Below, piece after piece: positions 47,596 to 61,703 of a DNA stretch of 64,000 nucleotides (the first letter of the stretch is position 1; each line of letters begins with the position of its first letter). The translations under genes were made by a program, and so were the position numbers. Location of the stretch: positions 30,646,163 through 30,710,162 of the forward strand of contig NC_134510.1 in assembly GCF_027942865.1 (NCBI RefSeq), given 5' to 3'. The notes under the pieces are model-generated. The model had not been told where the DNA came from. It searched no databases and saw only the letters and a program-made list of their open reading frames with translations. The DNA is from Odontesthes bonariensis (lineage: Eukaryota > Chordata > Actinopteri > Atheriniformes > Atherinopsidae).

Positions 47596-47804
47596 CAGGA
47601 AAGACTTTGACTGACTTGAATGACTGCAGCTCTCCAGCCAATGTGAAACCAGCAGGGCTCAGAGTCAGTTGGTGGTCAGACAGACTGCTGTGAGGGTTGT
47701 TGGCAGGGAGGGTGCAATTGGTGTCTGACATGTGATCTATATCTGCCACTGTGCTTTGGTAGGTCCAGCTGAGGTTGAAGTTACTGGGCTGGACTCCAGT
47801 GAGA
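47596..47804 (-). CDS. Unidentified membrane protein (minus strand), extracellular/luminal exon
   Basis: A good acceptor (gggttcttttcag) precedes 47804 and a strong donor (CCTG|gtgagc) follows 47596. The exon is 209 nt, phase 2 in and phase 1 out. The frame gives LTGVQPSNFNLSWTY.. through ..FTLAGELQSFKSVKVFP, with one Cys and possible N-glycosylation sites (NLS, NCT), which suggests a secreted or extracellular segment. Joined to 45835-45920 it continues in frame into a hydrophobic helix. I do not recognise the family. Good splice sites and phase agreement are the main support. Confidence 0.5.
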
Positions 47805-50162
47805 CTGAAAAGAACCCAGTGGCTAGTATATGTGCTTTGGGAAATCTGAGGTAATATTTAAGGAGCAGAAGTTGGGGTTAGTGTTGGGAGTAGGCTACAA
47901 AAATAAAAACAACATGTCAGATGAGATCCCTTTAATGAAACTGGACCATTGCAGAGGCAAATATTGATATACAGAAACTGAGAATAAGGCACAGACATGG
48001 AAAGAAAAATGTTTTATATTATCTGTATAAGAAGAATTAGGGAGAAATACAGAACTGGTGGAGGAGTAAAAATGTAGAAAATGCAGTAGGTTGCATGGCA
48101 AATCATTCTTGGACACAGAAAAAGGAGATAAACATACACAAAGACTAAACTCAAAAAATCCAATCTGTAATACCGCCTTCACAACTAGATACTATTGGAG
48201 CTTTACACTATGTTATTTAAGGCATATAGTTTCAAAAAGCTTTACCTTAAAGCCAAGACTAGTTTACATAAAAAAAGAATACATCTGAGAGAAAATAAAG
48301 AGCAAAATGTATGGAAACATGCTATATCAGTGGGCATCTGGTGGACACAACATTGTATTCAGGAAAAATCAAAAGAAAGCTTTTCTTCCGCATGGAGGAT
48401 TTCCACATAATAATTTGGCCATTCCTCCCTGCCTTGTTTTCTGGTGAGTTTCAATTCCCTGGGCAAGATCGATACAAGGCACTGCGAATGGTGCCGGGGT
48501 GATTATTTCTAGATCTGTCATGAAACTGCTCAGGCAGAAAGATGAACTCTGAAGGAATTTCACGACTTGAATTTTTATAGATTGAGGCTGGCCATTTGTC
48601 TTACGGTGATATATAGCCCTCGCGGGGCCCCTCACTACACGGTGTGACTCAGAAAATACAAATGAGACATAATTACCAGCAAGGCAACATCTCCAAAACA
48701 CAGAAAACCTAATGAATTGTGGGCTTGTTCATTTCTGAAACAGCTATTTGTTTCTCACCCAAGATGAACTGCTCGGTGCTGTTTCCTCACTCTAGGTTTT
48801 TCTGCAGGATGTGCCCCCTCAGTAATACCACCCAGAATCCTACAGTGCAGTCACTAGAGAGGAGGTTTGATTTTTCTCCACAAAGATCTGCCTCAATGGC
48901 TTTGGGATGAGCTGCTTTCCTAAGTTCCTAAGAACCAGTGAACTCAATACTTGAGGGATTTAACTTTGAAATGACAGGACAGGGTTGCCGGCTCGCTGTG
49001 CATGACACTGAGAGGTGGAGGATACTGTCTTACCCTCAGTCCCTCTGGGTTCGCTGTCTAAGCTAAAGACAGAGCCATTTACAATGTGTCTTACAAAGAA
49101 CTTTAAGTACAAATACTTTAAATGTGTTTTTGTAAGCCTGGATGACAGCTGGACTGATGTCACAATGTTGACCAGACTCCAGCAACCGGAGGAATAAAAG
49201 TTGATGTGAATAGTAGTAGATTTTTACAATGCAGTGAAAACTTGAAAGACTTTTGATGTGATAAACAGCACCAAAGAAACTGTCCTCTTCTCAATTACGT
49301 TCCCATGATACATTTGAACATGCAGGCTGAAACGGCCTGTCGTCATGTTTGTAGACTACGCAGCCACTAGTGGTCATGTGAGCGGCTACATATGAATTGT
49401 ATATTTAGCATCCATTAAGGTGATGGTTGCAGTCGTGTTGTGAATTAAAAAAAAATGTATTTCAGTCTAAACCATGAACATTCTCTCAATCGACTAGTGT
49501 TATCGCCTGACCGTATCTCATAGGGAGGAAGAGCTGATGTCATATGTTGGTCTGGAATTTGAGTCATGAACACATAAATGAGTAAATCCTCCTACTATCT
49601 CCTTATGTCCTGGTGTCTTTTTGGAAACAATTGAGAATGATCTGCTCCTTGGTGAAAACCTGCGTATGCGTTGTATCTCCCACCCGCTGCTTGTGGGGTA
49701 CTTTCGAGGACACTATAATGCGTCAAATTTGAGAGCAAGAACAAACATCCTACATTGATGTAAAAGCTAGAGGACTTGTTGTCACCAAAATATGTTTATC
49801 ATAAAAACAATTAATTACATACAAGATGTTAACATATCTGGCAAAAATGTGATTTTCGTAACTGATTGTTTGGCCAAGTGTGATTGACGTGATAATTGAG
49901 AGTGTGTGGCAGATAAGTAACAAAACACCCAGATGCTCAAACTAGAGTATGAATAACAAAAAAGACCAGAAACCAGTCATTTTCCAGAAACAGGTCCCAC
50001 ACAGTGCCATCTGTTTGTGGTTATTGACAGTTATGCATAGCTCCTGGGCCATGTTATGAATTTTCTTTTAAGAAAAATTATGCGAATGGTTCAGTAAACA
50101 TAATTTTTCACATTTCAACTTCATTGTCAGTTACAGTTGATTAGAGTTACACATAGAAAAAT

Positions 50163-50282
50163 AGGGGGCTGGAGCCTATCCCAGCAGTCATCAGGCGAGA
50201 GGCGGGGTACATCCTGGACAAGTCCCCAGTCCATCACAGGGCAACACAGAGACAAACGAGACAAACAACCACACACACGCTA
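50163..50282 (-). repeat. L2/Maui-like retroposon tail, reverse strand
   Basis: The reverse complement of the text at 2085-2410 ('ggctggagcctatcccagc..', '..cagtccatcacagggc'). Only about 120 bp remain. Confidence 0.65.
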
Positions 50283-53200
50283 CCATTTGGCCCTCAAAGC
50301 TAAATTTAACGACTTTTGTGATTCTTTCAAAGCATTGATAAAAGGGATCTTTTAGTGGACTGGGTTAAAGTTTGTACTGAAAATCACTTAAACTCAAAGA
50401 ATAATCACACTCCTAGAAAAAAACTGTTTCTAATTCAGTTAATGTTCGATAAAATAATATCTCAAGGGCAAAATTTATTCTGTGTTGATTTAATAATTCT
50501 CTCATATAATTTGGTCCAAAACAACAACAGCAACTGGTAAATATTGCTTTTTAGCCAAAAAAGATCCATTGGGGGCTTCTGATTTTTCAATTCCTTCAAA
50601 CCTTGTGTTATTTGTGGAGAATTTTACCGTAAAATAACTTTACTGTGCATCCATAATAGGTTTTTACAATATTAAAACCTTTTTATTAAAAAGTGTTAAA
50701 CTACTATTCTTTAAATATGTAAAAATATGAAAGATAATACCCTTTCATCAATCAATATTAATCTGGAAATGGCAAATATATCGAAAAATAACAATACAGT
50801 TTTTCAGTGGCTGAATGTTTTACATTCAATGGCTTTATTTAATAGATAGGTACTATGTTAACTTCAAACACAGTTTAAATACTAAATTAATCGGTATTGA
50901 AGGAACAACAAAATCTTTTTCAATTTGTCATACTTCTGCTAAAGTTTTAGGGACTTCAGCATGATGTAGCGAAATATTCACTCTGAAGCTATATTTACCA
51001 GGATCAGAGGCTTAGTTTTTAAAATAGGATCAAATAACTTCTAGAAATTATGTGACAATATCACATTTTATAACATAGCTGACTTGAATTTGTAAGTACC
51101 TATTCTTGCCATCAGCACAAACACACACAGGTGAGCTTGCTGTTCCAGGCTGCTGCTATTTCCCATTCCGAGCTTGGGGGGTGAAATAACTTTTCAAGCA
51201 CTCTTAGGATCGAAGCTTCCTTGGCATCACAACAAGCTTTTCTTAGCTTTTTTTTCCCTCCTCACGCACAATTGTTAGAGGCTAAGGTTCATTAAAAACT
51301 TGAATCTCGGTGAACGATGGGGTGTATACGTACTATATACGTCAGTCTTTGCAGACAATTAGGCACATTTTGTGTACGCTGATAGAAACAAGAGCCCAAC
51401 CTAATAAGTTGTCATTTTGCAAATTTCAAGCAGGGCAGACCTTTCGACACCATTAGAACTGTTTGATTTGCAAGACAATATTAAGATTAAATAAACATAC
51501 CATGACACCTATAGAAAACATAATTGAATAAAAATTTATGAATATGAGCTTTGAGCAAAACATGGATCGATATTATAACAAATTCCTTTTTGTCCAGAAC
51601 AGTTGCCTCAAAGTCGTAAATGTACAAATTTACTCTAAAACTCTTGTTTTGATTTGGATTTCTTGAGTTATTCTTGTGCTAGCCCTGTGAATATGAATGT
51701 CTTGGGCACCCTAATGAGCTACAGTATAATAAATTTAATTCTGTGCCCTTTGAGGGGAGAAATCCTAGGTGATAACTCTCATAATCAAAGTTAGAAAAAG
51801 AAACTTAGGGGTTTCAAGTTGAAGAAAAAAGTTGTCTGCTTGGAATTTAATTAAATTCAATTTAGTTTGCTTAATTGAAACGAGAGAGGTTCCACTCTAA
51901 GAAACGCTATAATTACATTGATTTAAAGGGACATTACATTGGTTTCTGTAAATAAGAATCAGTAAAAAGCAGTGACTGATGTGACCCAACCATCCATCAG
52001 ACAGTGAAATTGGGAGCAAGAAATACCATAAATTGTTGTGGTAAAAAATTGAATTATTATGAAAAAGCCTTTTACATTTCACACATTCGTAGCACACTCA
52101 CACTCATTCCCTTTAACAACACAAATGTGAATATGTTTAGTTGAGCTTTGCCAGTTTCTGAAGCAGAAAAAGACTTGCCAGGCAAATTCAATCTCTGCAA
52201 CACTCTCAATAGCTCAATACGTAATGTTATATTAACAAGATTAGGTCATTTTAGTTTGAATTGTAAACTTTTTGATTACTAATTTTACATTAAGTGTTGG
52301 TGTTACACTTAATATGTTACTTTTAAAGTCCTAAAAATCAAGCCTTGTGAATGTGTATTTATGTGTTACAAGATCATGGACAGCTGGTTATGGTTTTTTT
52401 TTCAAGTTCAAAATGATTGATGATCACAACACAGCCGTTGCCTTTAACTTAATTGAATGGTGGGTTTTTCAAATGATGCTTATCAAAGCAGAGCAGAAAC
52501 CACGGCAGAACACATAGAATTATGGGTTGCCATTTTGTCACAATTTGTTTTACCCTCTGACTAGAAACAGAAAAATATGTGTGAAAGCAGCTTTGTTGGG
52601 AATTTGGCTGTATTGAGATGCAATATAAGGGAATACAGGGAATAGAAGACACAAGCTATTTTCCACTGGAAAGAGTTGCCAAATTTACTGTGTTGTGCTA
52701 TAACTAGCTTACTTGAGATGCAAACAAGCTCTGCCCCATTCAGCAAAACAAGTTTGCAGCATAAATCTGTATAACAGTTTGCTATTTTGCAAATTTGTGA
52801 TGCTACAACTGTTCATAGTTTTCACAAGTCTGCCTTAACCACAGCAAGTGAGTTACTTATTCCCTACATAGTTTTGCAAAGACTCTCAATGATTAAAAAG
52901 CTTATTCACCATCTTCTTTTCCTATATGAACCAATGCCCGTCGAGAGTAGTTATCACAAACGAGAGATTGATTCTTGCCAATTACATCTTGGGATTTCAG
53001 AATAAACCTAACCCACTGACTGAAAAACACCCATTTCCATTTTGCAGAGGCCCTTCACTCACTTGTCCAAGTCATTTGACAGGGTGCTAGCCACTAGCTT
53101 GTGGGATTTGGCCCATCTAATGGACCAAGAGCCTTTAGAAACTGCTAGCAAAGATGTTAGTGGGGTCAGATTTGTGTATTCATACAGCCTCATTTGCACA

Positions 53201-55304
53201 ATCATATCCAAGCTAATTTAAGGGAATAAGTTTAAGAATCCCAGTAGCGGGAATACTAACAGTAAAATGCTATTTGCAGTCAGTATTTTACGTTTTTTTA
53301 ATAGTGAAATCTTTCTTTACAGTGACGACAATCTGAATTGTAGTTTGATTTCATTCCTAGGACTTTAATCCTACTCACATTTCAGAGTTTTAGAATGATT
53401 TAAGCTGTAAACGTTAATCAAATAATAGATGGACTTATTTTATTTACATGTTATTATACAGAGAGAATTCATGACGGTCGCAATTTGATAGGTTTCTGTT
53501 CTGGACAGATTACTTTAAAAAAAATACTGCTTAAATTGTTTTATTATGAATAAGTAGAACAGATTTGCCATTATCAGTTTGTTTGATAATTCATGACAAA
53601 ATATGTGCAGGTGGTGTTGAAGTTGAAGAGACACAGATGTTTGGCCCTGACGAGAGGAGGAAAGGTCTCATGATTGCAAAATGTCTCATTTGTAGCTACA
53701 ACATAGTTGCAAATTAACACTAACCACATGATGACAGCCAAAACTTTCATATAAAAGACTGATAATGACAACAGCTTATCAAGACATTATTACACACTTG
53801 TAACATTTGTGTCATTTGCTGGAAAAGAGTTTTATGTGAGTCCTTTATGATGGTGTCCCATCAACCCAGAAGCAGACTTTTCAATTAAGGTAAGAAAAGA
53901 AAAAATGAGACAAACCTGCAAACACAACTAAAGCTAAGGCTGTTTACTCAGCTGGAAGCAAAAAATAAGGTGAAGCAACCGCCTGACCTCATCTCCTTTC
54001 TAACCACAGAGAGTTCTGCTTCCAGCAACAAACCACACACAATGAGTTCTGTTAAAAACAAAACAGAGTTTTATTTTTTGTCTCCCTCCACTTGATATCA
54101 TTTTTAACTCCACTTTATGGATTTTGAAAAAACAAAAAACAAACAAACAAACTCTGAACTAAAAAGTTCAGCAAATTAATGAATCAAAAAGGAGTACAAT
54201 CATCGCTTCACAGCACAGAACATCTGTCAGAGTGGAAGACAAATGCTTTCTCCCTTTCATTCTATCTTGTGTGTATACATTGATAAAATCTTAAAACATG
54301 TAATAAATGTCTGTAATCTAGCTGTGTATTATGAACAAACCACAAAACCTACCCTGTGGAGCTCAGAGAATACACACAGAAACGCACAAATGCACACATA
54401 CAGCTTGCACGTGAGGCCCCTTGAAGTGCTCATAGTTGAGCGTAAAGCACATTTGAACATACATCACTTCACTACTCACACTCAAATACACACATACCAT
54501 TTATAATAATAACAGCAGAGTGGGCAGACCCGGAGCACTATGGGGTAGGAGAGAGGAATAGGAGATATTATCTACACACAAAAAGAAACGGAGGATTGCT
54601 AAACGAAATTAATTCAAATGTGTTTGTGTGTGTTCAGGGAGGGTGTTCAACACTAACCAAAGTCAGCTCATTTTAGCAACTATACATGGTGGTTCTCTTC
54701 TGGAAAAATTTCCTTTTTCCAAATGAGACTTTTTCTATTTCTGCACAGCCTGGCCAGCCCTCATAACCCATCCTGCCACGTATTCCAGCTTCCAGTGCAG
54801 CTTACTGTGACTTCACCTCAGCCTGGCATCCCTTCCATCTCATAACAGCAATATTAATCAGCACAAAATCACCAGTTGGGGCTGTCACTTGTGAAAGAAA
54901 TCCAACTTTTTCCCTGTCAGTCCCCGGCACCACAACCAATATTTACCCATCGGTTGATTGACAAGGAAAATGCCAAGCGTGGGATGGTAATTCACAGAAA
55001 CCAAGTAATGGGGCTCTTTATATGTTGGAGATGTGAGGTGGGCGACTTAATGACTAGGGGAGATGTGGTGGGCGAGATGCATCCTTTGTGTTGCATGGTT
55101 CGTGTGAATGTTGTTGTTGCTCAGCTGGTGGAGTGCAGCATGCTGTTAATTAGCCAGGCGCTCCTGTTCTTAGGTGAATGATTGACAAGACACCATCTGT
55201 GGCCACAGTGAGGAGGAGGACAAGTCAGATGGCTCCGTGTGTCCATCTGTATTTATTTAAAACATAGAACACCTGAATTGAATGATTTTACTACTCTTAG
55301 CAAG

Positions 55305-55373
<69 letters not shown>
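55305..55373. repeat. (ATCT)n microsatellite
   Basis: About 17 uninterrupted CTAT/ATCT tetranucleotide units, likely polymorphic. Confidence 0.95.
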
Positions 55374-55463
55374 GTTTTTGTATTTACAATCATTAAGTTT
55401 TTCCTCATTGTCTGTGGTATATCAATGCATACATTAGCTGTGGTAATGGATCAGTTCTGGGCC

Positions 55464-55920
55464 TTAAAGGGATAGTTCACCTCTTTTGACATGAAGCTGT
55501 GTGACATCCCATACTAGCAATATCATTTATGAACATCGACTTACCCCCTACTGCGTACTGTGAGCCGAGTTCCGGCCTTGTTTTGGCGTTGACGAAAGTA
55601 GTCCGGCTAGTTGGTGTAGACCGCAGTGATATGAAGGGAGAGAAAATAGCGCCAAGCGATTGTGAGGTCTGTTTTTTTCCTGGAGAACTATTTTGTGATG
55701 CAAATGTATTACTCTTTTGAACGCAAATTGTTTTGAGAAGCAAAACGCTTTATTTTTTAAGCCCCAGCCAACTAGCCGGACTCCTTTCATCAAACGCCAA
55801 AACGAGGCTGGAACTCGGCTCACAGTACGCAGCAGGGGGGTAAGTCAATGTTCATAAACGATATTGCTAGTATGGGATGTCATACAGCTTCATGTCAAAA
55901 GAGGCGAACTATCCCTTTAA
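55464..55920. mobile_element. Palindromic TTAA MITE (family 1), 457 bp
   Basis: TTAA at both ends with AGGGATAGTTCACC/GGCGAACTATCCCT termini. The text is shared with 45059-45790 (catgaagctgt, gacatcccata, caatatcattta), but with shorter, more diverged arms. Non-coding; the small overlapping frames are products of the inverted repeat. Confidence 0.85.
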
Positions 55921-56794
55921 TACACTAGTTACACTGTCTTTGCCCATGAGAGCTGAATGAGCCTGTAGATCGTTGGTAAACAATAGATAATTGGGATAAT
56001 ATATTTGAATTAGGCATGCTTTGCAGTAAAGGACATAAGCAGGGGATTTGGAATTATAATAATCGCTTATATGTAATTGTCACTCTAATGTAGCATTTCC
56101 TTTTTGGTATACTGAATCTGGTGCTGCAATATCTACAATTTCTAACAAATAAACCTTAATCTTTTACATATAATTTACTGTAATATTATTAAGCATCGTA
56201 AGCTTACAATAACTAGATTCAAGCCATAGCTACCGACTCTAGCAACAGCAAAGTCTCCAGGTTAAATCTCTGTATCTACAGATACATAACAATAAAACAC
56301 TGCTGCACCCACTATGTTTAACAGGCAATGTTATTGGGAGTATTTTTTAGAAAAGCAAAGATTGGATTGACTTGAAAAGAAAAACAAATGATTAATTCTT
56401 CATTCCCTGGATCTGAGTCATAGCTCTGAACACATAGTTTACTGAGCAGACGTTACAGCTTGCCCAAATAGTTTCAGAGAAGGGCTTAAAATCAATGTGC
56501 AATTAGGGGTGTCTTGTATCAGGCATGATGAATTATGCTCTCTGTTCTAAGGCTGCTCTATAGACACTTGATCAATCCAGATTCTGGGGCTGGGGAGAAA
56601 TTGCTCTATTTCAAAGCCATTCAGTCGAATGTATTGATTAACCATTGCGCTCTGAATTGAAAGTCTGCTCCTTCCTGTTTTATGTAGTAAAGGTGTTGTA
56701 AGAAAGGTTACAGTTTGAGCCTGCTGACATTCATTAAACAAAGAAAGTGATATATTCATACCTTATCAAAGCTATTTTATGGTTCTATTTTATA

Positions 56795-56845
56795 GTCGCT
56801 TTGGATAAAAGCGTCTGCAAAATAACCGTAATGTAATGTAATGTT
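56795..56845 (+). repeat. Retroposon 3' tail
   Basis: 'gtcgctttggataaaagcgtctgcaaaat' followed by (TAATG)n is a very common teleost retroposon terminus. Confidence 0.6.
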
Positions 56846-57825
56846 CTTTTGCTGTTATCCAGTCTTGACTTTAAAGGAAAAACTGCCCTATTTCACTCCA
56901 ACAACCCAGATCTTTACCTGCCCTTACACCCTTAATTACCTGACACTTTTAAAATCCAAGTTTTTAGAATCTATATTTCAACACAAAAGATATGCCAACA
57001 AATATGAATAAAGAACATTGCAGCCAATAATTTAGAACCCATTAAGTGCTACTAAACTAGATAAACTAACAAAAGTAGCACCCTTTAAAGTACAATACAA
57101 TGCCACATTCTGTAAACTGGCATAAAATTTGTGAGCTATAAACAGCTTTCATGGTACCTTATTAATAAAGATTCTGTAAACAGATCATCATAACCTTCAG
57201 CTACAGCAGCCAATCAACACTTTCCCATCAGGGTGGACCGAATGTAATTAGGGACTGAGGAATTGTCTTGTTTATATCACTGTAAACTCAGTGAACCCCA
57301 GTTGGGGTGTTATTTACACTCTTGAAGTAGGCCAGACTGCGTTTGTGATTAAGGCTATGTTAATGCGGTTCAAATTACTTGGTGCAGCCATAAATAGTGT
57401 GTGCTACACCTTCCCTTAGGGAAGACCACAGCTCTCAAGTTTGGAAATGCAGTATGAGCGTCTGTCTGTCTTCCTCCCCGAAACGGAAAGTTCCCAGTCT
57501 GGTTAGTGTCATCCCATCTCCCTCTGGCCCTCCAGCTTTTGGATTTGCTTTGTCAGGGTATCCTCCCACAGGCTCGTCAGACCGGGTGCTCTCTCAACAG
57601 GAACTTTATCTACCCTAAAATTGTGCACTCCAGGGACCTGCTTCTTGACAACACACTCCGCAGTCTTTCTGTCACACCACATGTGACTTTTGTACAGCAC
57701 TGTGCAAAAGCTTTTACTTCAGCTGTTTAGATTCTTATCACGGCATAACAGCATCAGTCATCATAAAGTCATTAAGAACCAGTGTCAGCAACGAGAAGGA
57801 CTCCTGCAACAGAAGCTGTGCGCCC

Positions 57826-58488
57826 TTAAAGGATAAGACCGGTTTTTTGACATTGGGCCCTTGATTTCACATTATAACATGATGTTCTACTCACCCCTGC
57901 TTGTTGTTGGTCATTTGGAGCTGTTCCGAAGATATTCGCGAGGCGTCCGGCTGCTCTCTTGAGATATTCGGCCATGAAACGGTTTCCTATGGGCAAGCTT
58001 ATACAGGTACAAACTATGCTGTTTATAATTTATTAATTACTCTACACCAGCACTGATAACGTGGAGGTGCGTCGCTTACTTAAAAAAATCCGGGTTACTA
58101 ATTTTGAATTTTAGCCGAATGAATAAATAGGCAGCAGGTCTGTGGGCTGTCTGTGGCAGTAGCACGACGATGACGTCAGTAACACCTACTTTACGACAAA
58201 AAAATCAAAATTACAATAACCCGGATTTTTTTAAGTAAGCGACGCACCTCCACGTTATCAGTGCTAGTGTAGAGTAATTAATAAATTATAAACAGCATAG
58301 TTTGTGCCTGTATGAGCTTGCCCATAGGAAACCGTTTCATGGCCGAATATCTCAAGAGAGCAGCCAGACGCCTCGCGAATATCTTCGGAACAGCTCCAAA
58401 TGACAAACAACAAGCAGGGGTGAGTAGAACATCATGCTATAATGTGAAATCAAGGGCCCAATGTCAAAAAACCGGTCTTATCCTTTAA
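57826..58488. mobile_element. Palindromic TTAA MITE (family 2), 663 bp
   Basis: TTAA at 57826-57829 and 58485-58488, with ends AGGATAAGACCGG/CCGGTCTTATCCT. The arms of roughly 270-300 bp are near-perfect inverted repeats around a centre near 58150. The end sequence differs from family 1, but target and architecture are the same. Confidence 0.85.
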
Positions 58489-61400
58489 AGCAGCATTGAC
58501 ACTGGATAAATCTATAGAGGAACAGTGGAGCAGTGTGCAGCAGTGTTCCCAGGATGGGTGCTGCATTTTTAAAAGCAACTAATTTAGTTAAGCTCTCTAT
58601 TTTTACTGCACCCTAGCTGGAAAGCTTAAACTTGCACAGCTCTGTATCTGCATCATAACTCATGAAAACATGTTTTAAACGATACAGATTGTTTGTAGAA
58701 ATGCTCACTTTCTATCAAAACCACCATTTCAAGTTGTATTGCCCAGTTTCCCCTCAATGCAGGCCTTTTACCCGCAAACCTGAACACAACAAATATTTTA
58801 TTGTTTTTTTTTTTTCAAAATCCAGCCATACTCAAAAACTGACATGCTTTTCTTAAACCCACACTGACAAACATGACAGTATGTGACTTTTTTCGTCTGT
58901 TTTTTTTTCATCTTGTTTTTTCTTTTCTTGATCAAGGACATATTATGTACATACAGATGTTATACTCCACTGAAGAAGACAGCAGAATCCTGTCATGGAG
59001 CAGAATATTTGAGTGACAAAAAAAAATCTACATAAAAGACAGATATATGGAGAATGTAAATGTGATTGAGACAGAAAAAAGAAGCACTGACCAAACAACC
59101 TGCTATTGTGCTTGAAATGGAATCCATCATTTTCTTTTTCTTTTTTTTCTTTTGGAGCAACAAGATACATGCACAAAGTGTGCTCTGTCACACAGACAAC
59201 CCAAATTCATTCCAGAGAGCGAGACTTCTTGAGTACAACATGTAGTGTAGTATTGAGAGCCATTTAAACAAAGCTTCACAATCATTTCACTGCACACAAT
59301 AAAAGTACAACAACAGACTTATTTGATATGAGCTTGTTAATGGCAGATCATTTCAGATATTACACCACATCTTTAACCTTGACTGATATTTCTTGCACAG
59401 TAGAACTAGGGGTTATTGCTGGTTTGAAACAAAATTCAAAATAATAAAACACATTCAGACATTTGATTCAGTATTGAGTAATTCCCCTTTCAGGTCGCAG
59501 AAGTCAGGGTTCAGCCAGGGGTATATTCATTCCTCCATGCAGGCTTTTCATGGCAAATTTGCATATAGTCGCTGCACGTGAGTGGAACAGTGTTCAAAAG
59601 GGAAAATGACTGGCGCTATGTTGGAATACAGACTTTCCTCCCACTGTTTGTGCTGGGCAGGGGAAGTGGCTGAATAATTGTGCCATAGGGGTTTTGTAGT
59701 GCTCATGCCTGCATGTCACAGGTACACACTGGAGGGAGTACTAGCACACCAAGGCGAGGTTGTCCTTGAAGAGGATTCCTGTCAATGGCAGGATTGAGCT
59801 TGATTTATGGGGGCCATAACTGGGCGGCAGGAAGGACAGGTGGAGCCCGGGCTCCTTCACTTAGCCAGCCGCAGGTAATGGCTAATTACATCTTTATCTC
59901 CCTGTGGTCTGGCAGAACAAGAACTGACTTACAGCCACAACCAAAGACTGACAAGATTCCAAATCATTTATCTAGCTGGTCGGAGAGGACGCACTCTGAC
60001 AAGTGGACAAATGTGCAGTAAATGTGTGTTTGATGCAGTTAACAGCATGACAAAGACAGTCAAATACATACACTGCTGAAAATGATAAATTACATCACCA
60101 TTCACTGCTTCTGGACTCAAATGAAAATGATCTCTTTAAGTGTTTCAAATATGTCTTTAAAAAGCTTGTCATGGCAAAATAGAGCACATCACTTCGAAAA
60201 CTTTACACCTTTTTTTGTTGTTTTTTTTTTCTCTGAAGTTGTTCAATGTGTGTGAGTCAGGTACAAAAAACTATTTGTCCCACGTACGGCTCTTTACCAT
60301 CAGATGTTGCTCTTTTTTTTTTCTCACATGGAATTACTATTCAGTTATTCAAATACTTATTAACATCATCATCATCATCTTCATCGGTAGTATTATTAAC
60401 ACCAAAAAAGTAAAAGCAGGTAACCTTGCAGAATAAAACAGACACAGTGCAGGGAGGAAGGGAGGGAGGGAGGAAGTGTATGGACTCACAACAGGAACAT
60501 CTCTAACCAGTACATGCTATCAACAAGCGACAAAGAGGACGGGGCTGCAGCTTTGAAACAGAAGATAATGTTGTCAGTGGACAGTCTCTTGCTGCTTCAG
60601 ACTGGAGCGTAGTCGAGGCCTATTGGAGATGTTGTTGCCAACATGAAGTCACTGGCAAGGCCTCTTAACTGCATATATTTACACTGGAGGAAGAAGAGCG
60701 AGGGAATTGGGGTGGGGGTTTGACACACAGCAGAAGAACACTACAGCAATGCGAAGGGGGACTAGACATAGCACTTTGAACAGAAGGACTGAAGGGGTGG
60801 GGGGGCTGAAAAGGTTTGGGTATTGAGGGAGTCCACATGCGACACCTTAGTATAAATTCCCCAAGTTACATAAAGGGGTAGTTAAGACTTACGCCGTCAC
60901 CACCCACCCTTTTTTAATTTTTTATACATTTTGACATCATTCATTGCAGCTTCACTGCTACACAGTTAAAATCAAAAAGCCATACATTTGTGTCAGTTGT
61001 TGTTGTGTGTGTGTGTGTGTGTGATCAAAGAGTGACACTTCACAGGGCCACCAATTGGACAATTTTCAAAAGGTCACATGACCACCAGAATCATATTATA
61101 ACTATCATTTCCATAAATAACCACCAAAATACTGTGATTTCATGTATAATTTCCATAAGGCAAACATTGTAGGCCAGTCAATAGTCTGTGTAGTATCCTA
61201 CATAAATGACCATCCAGTTGTTAGATTATCTATTATCTCATTGATCACCAACACAGTCATCATTAATATACACTCTCTATTAACATCAGCCCAGTGATAA
61301 TGTGGAAAACAAGGTGAGGAAGAGAAGTACCAAGTCAGACAAAGCTGCAAGGCATTCTGGGAGACAAAACAAAAGACAATTTGTGTGTAAGAGAGCAAGA

Positions 61401-61703
61401 GAAGAGAAGACATCAACAATGAGTTGACCTCAAAATTGAATTGGGATTGCAAGGGTTGGAGTAGTCGTGTGTTTAATGCGATGATTGAATGGCTCCTGGA
61501 ATAATGCATATTCTTTTAGTTCACAGTGATGGGTTCGTAATTAAAGAATTTCATATCCTTTTTCCTTCCATAGTGGGGGTGAGGGAGCGGAGGAACAAGT
61601 GGGGCTTTCAGGGACGTTTAAGGACAATTCCAAACAGAGTGAGATCGTTACACCTTAAGGAGAAGAACAGCAGAGAGGGAAACCCACGCAGACATGCTGA
61701 CGC
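58489..61703 (-). other. Probable 3' UTR and flank of the minus-strand gene ending at 61704
   Basis: No coding signal. A minus-strand AATAAA (TTTATT on plus, about 58798-58803) could end a long 3' UTR. It contains a (GT)n tract near 61000-61024 and T-rich runs. A patch at about 59760-59920 ('caggtaatggctaattacatctttatc') has a homeodomain-type TAATTA core and may be constrained. Confidence 0.3.

Larger units (their letters stand above)
47805..55463. other. Gene-poor stretch
   Basis: No exon that I can support. It includes a reversed L2/Maui-like tail (50163-50282) and the (ATCT)n microsatellite. A weak minus-strand exon-like segment (about 49025-49130, donor GAGG|gtaaga) was considered but its phase does not join to the exon at 47596-47804. 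AT-rich throughout. Confidence 0.4.

Noticed and set aside
48369..48701. 110-codon minus-strand open frame considered as an upstream exon of the membrane protein
   Set aside because: No acceptor/donor pair with the needed phase; text shows no domain.
49025..49163. Minus-strand exon-like segment (donor GAGG|gtaaga)
   Set aside because: It leaves in phase 1 whereas the exon at 47596-47804 enters in phase 2, the acceptor is ambiguous and no domain is seen.
57397..57700. Overlapping frames on both strands around 57.4-57.7 kb
   Set aside because: Locally GC-richer but without convincing splice sites or domain; possibly an old relic.
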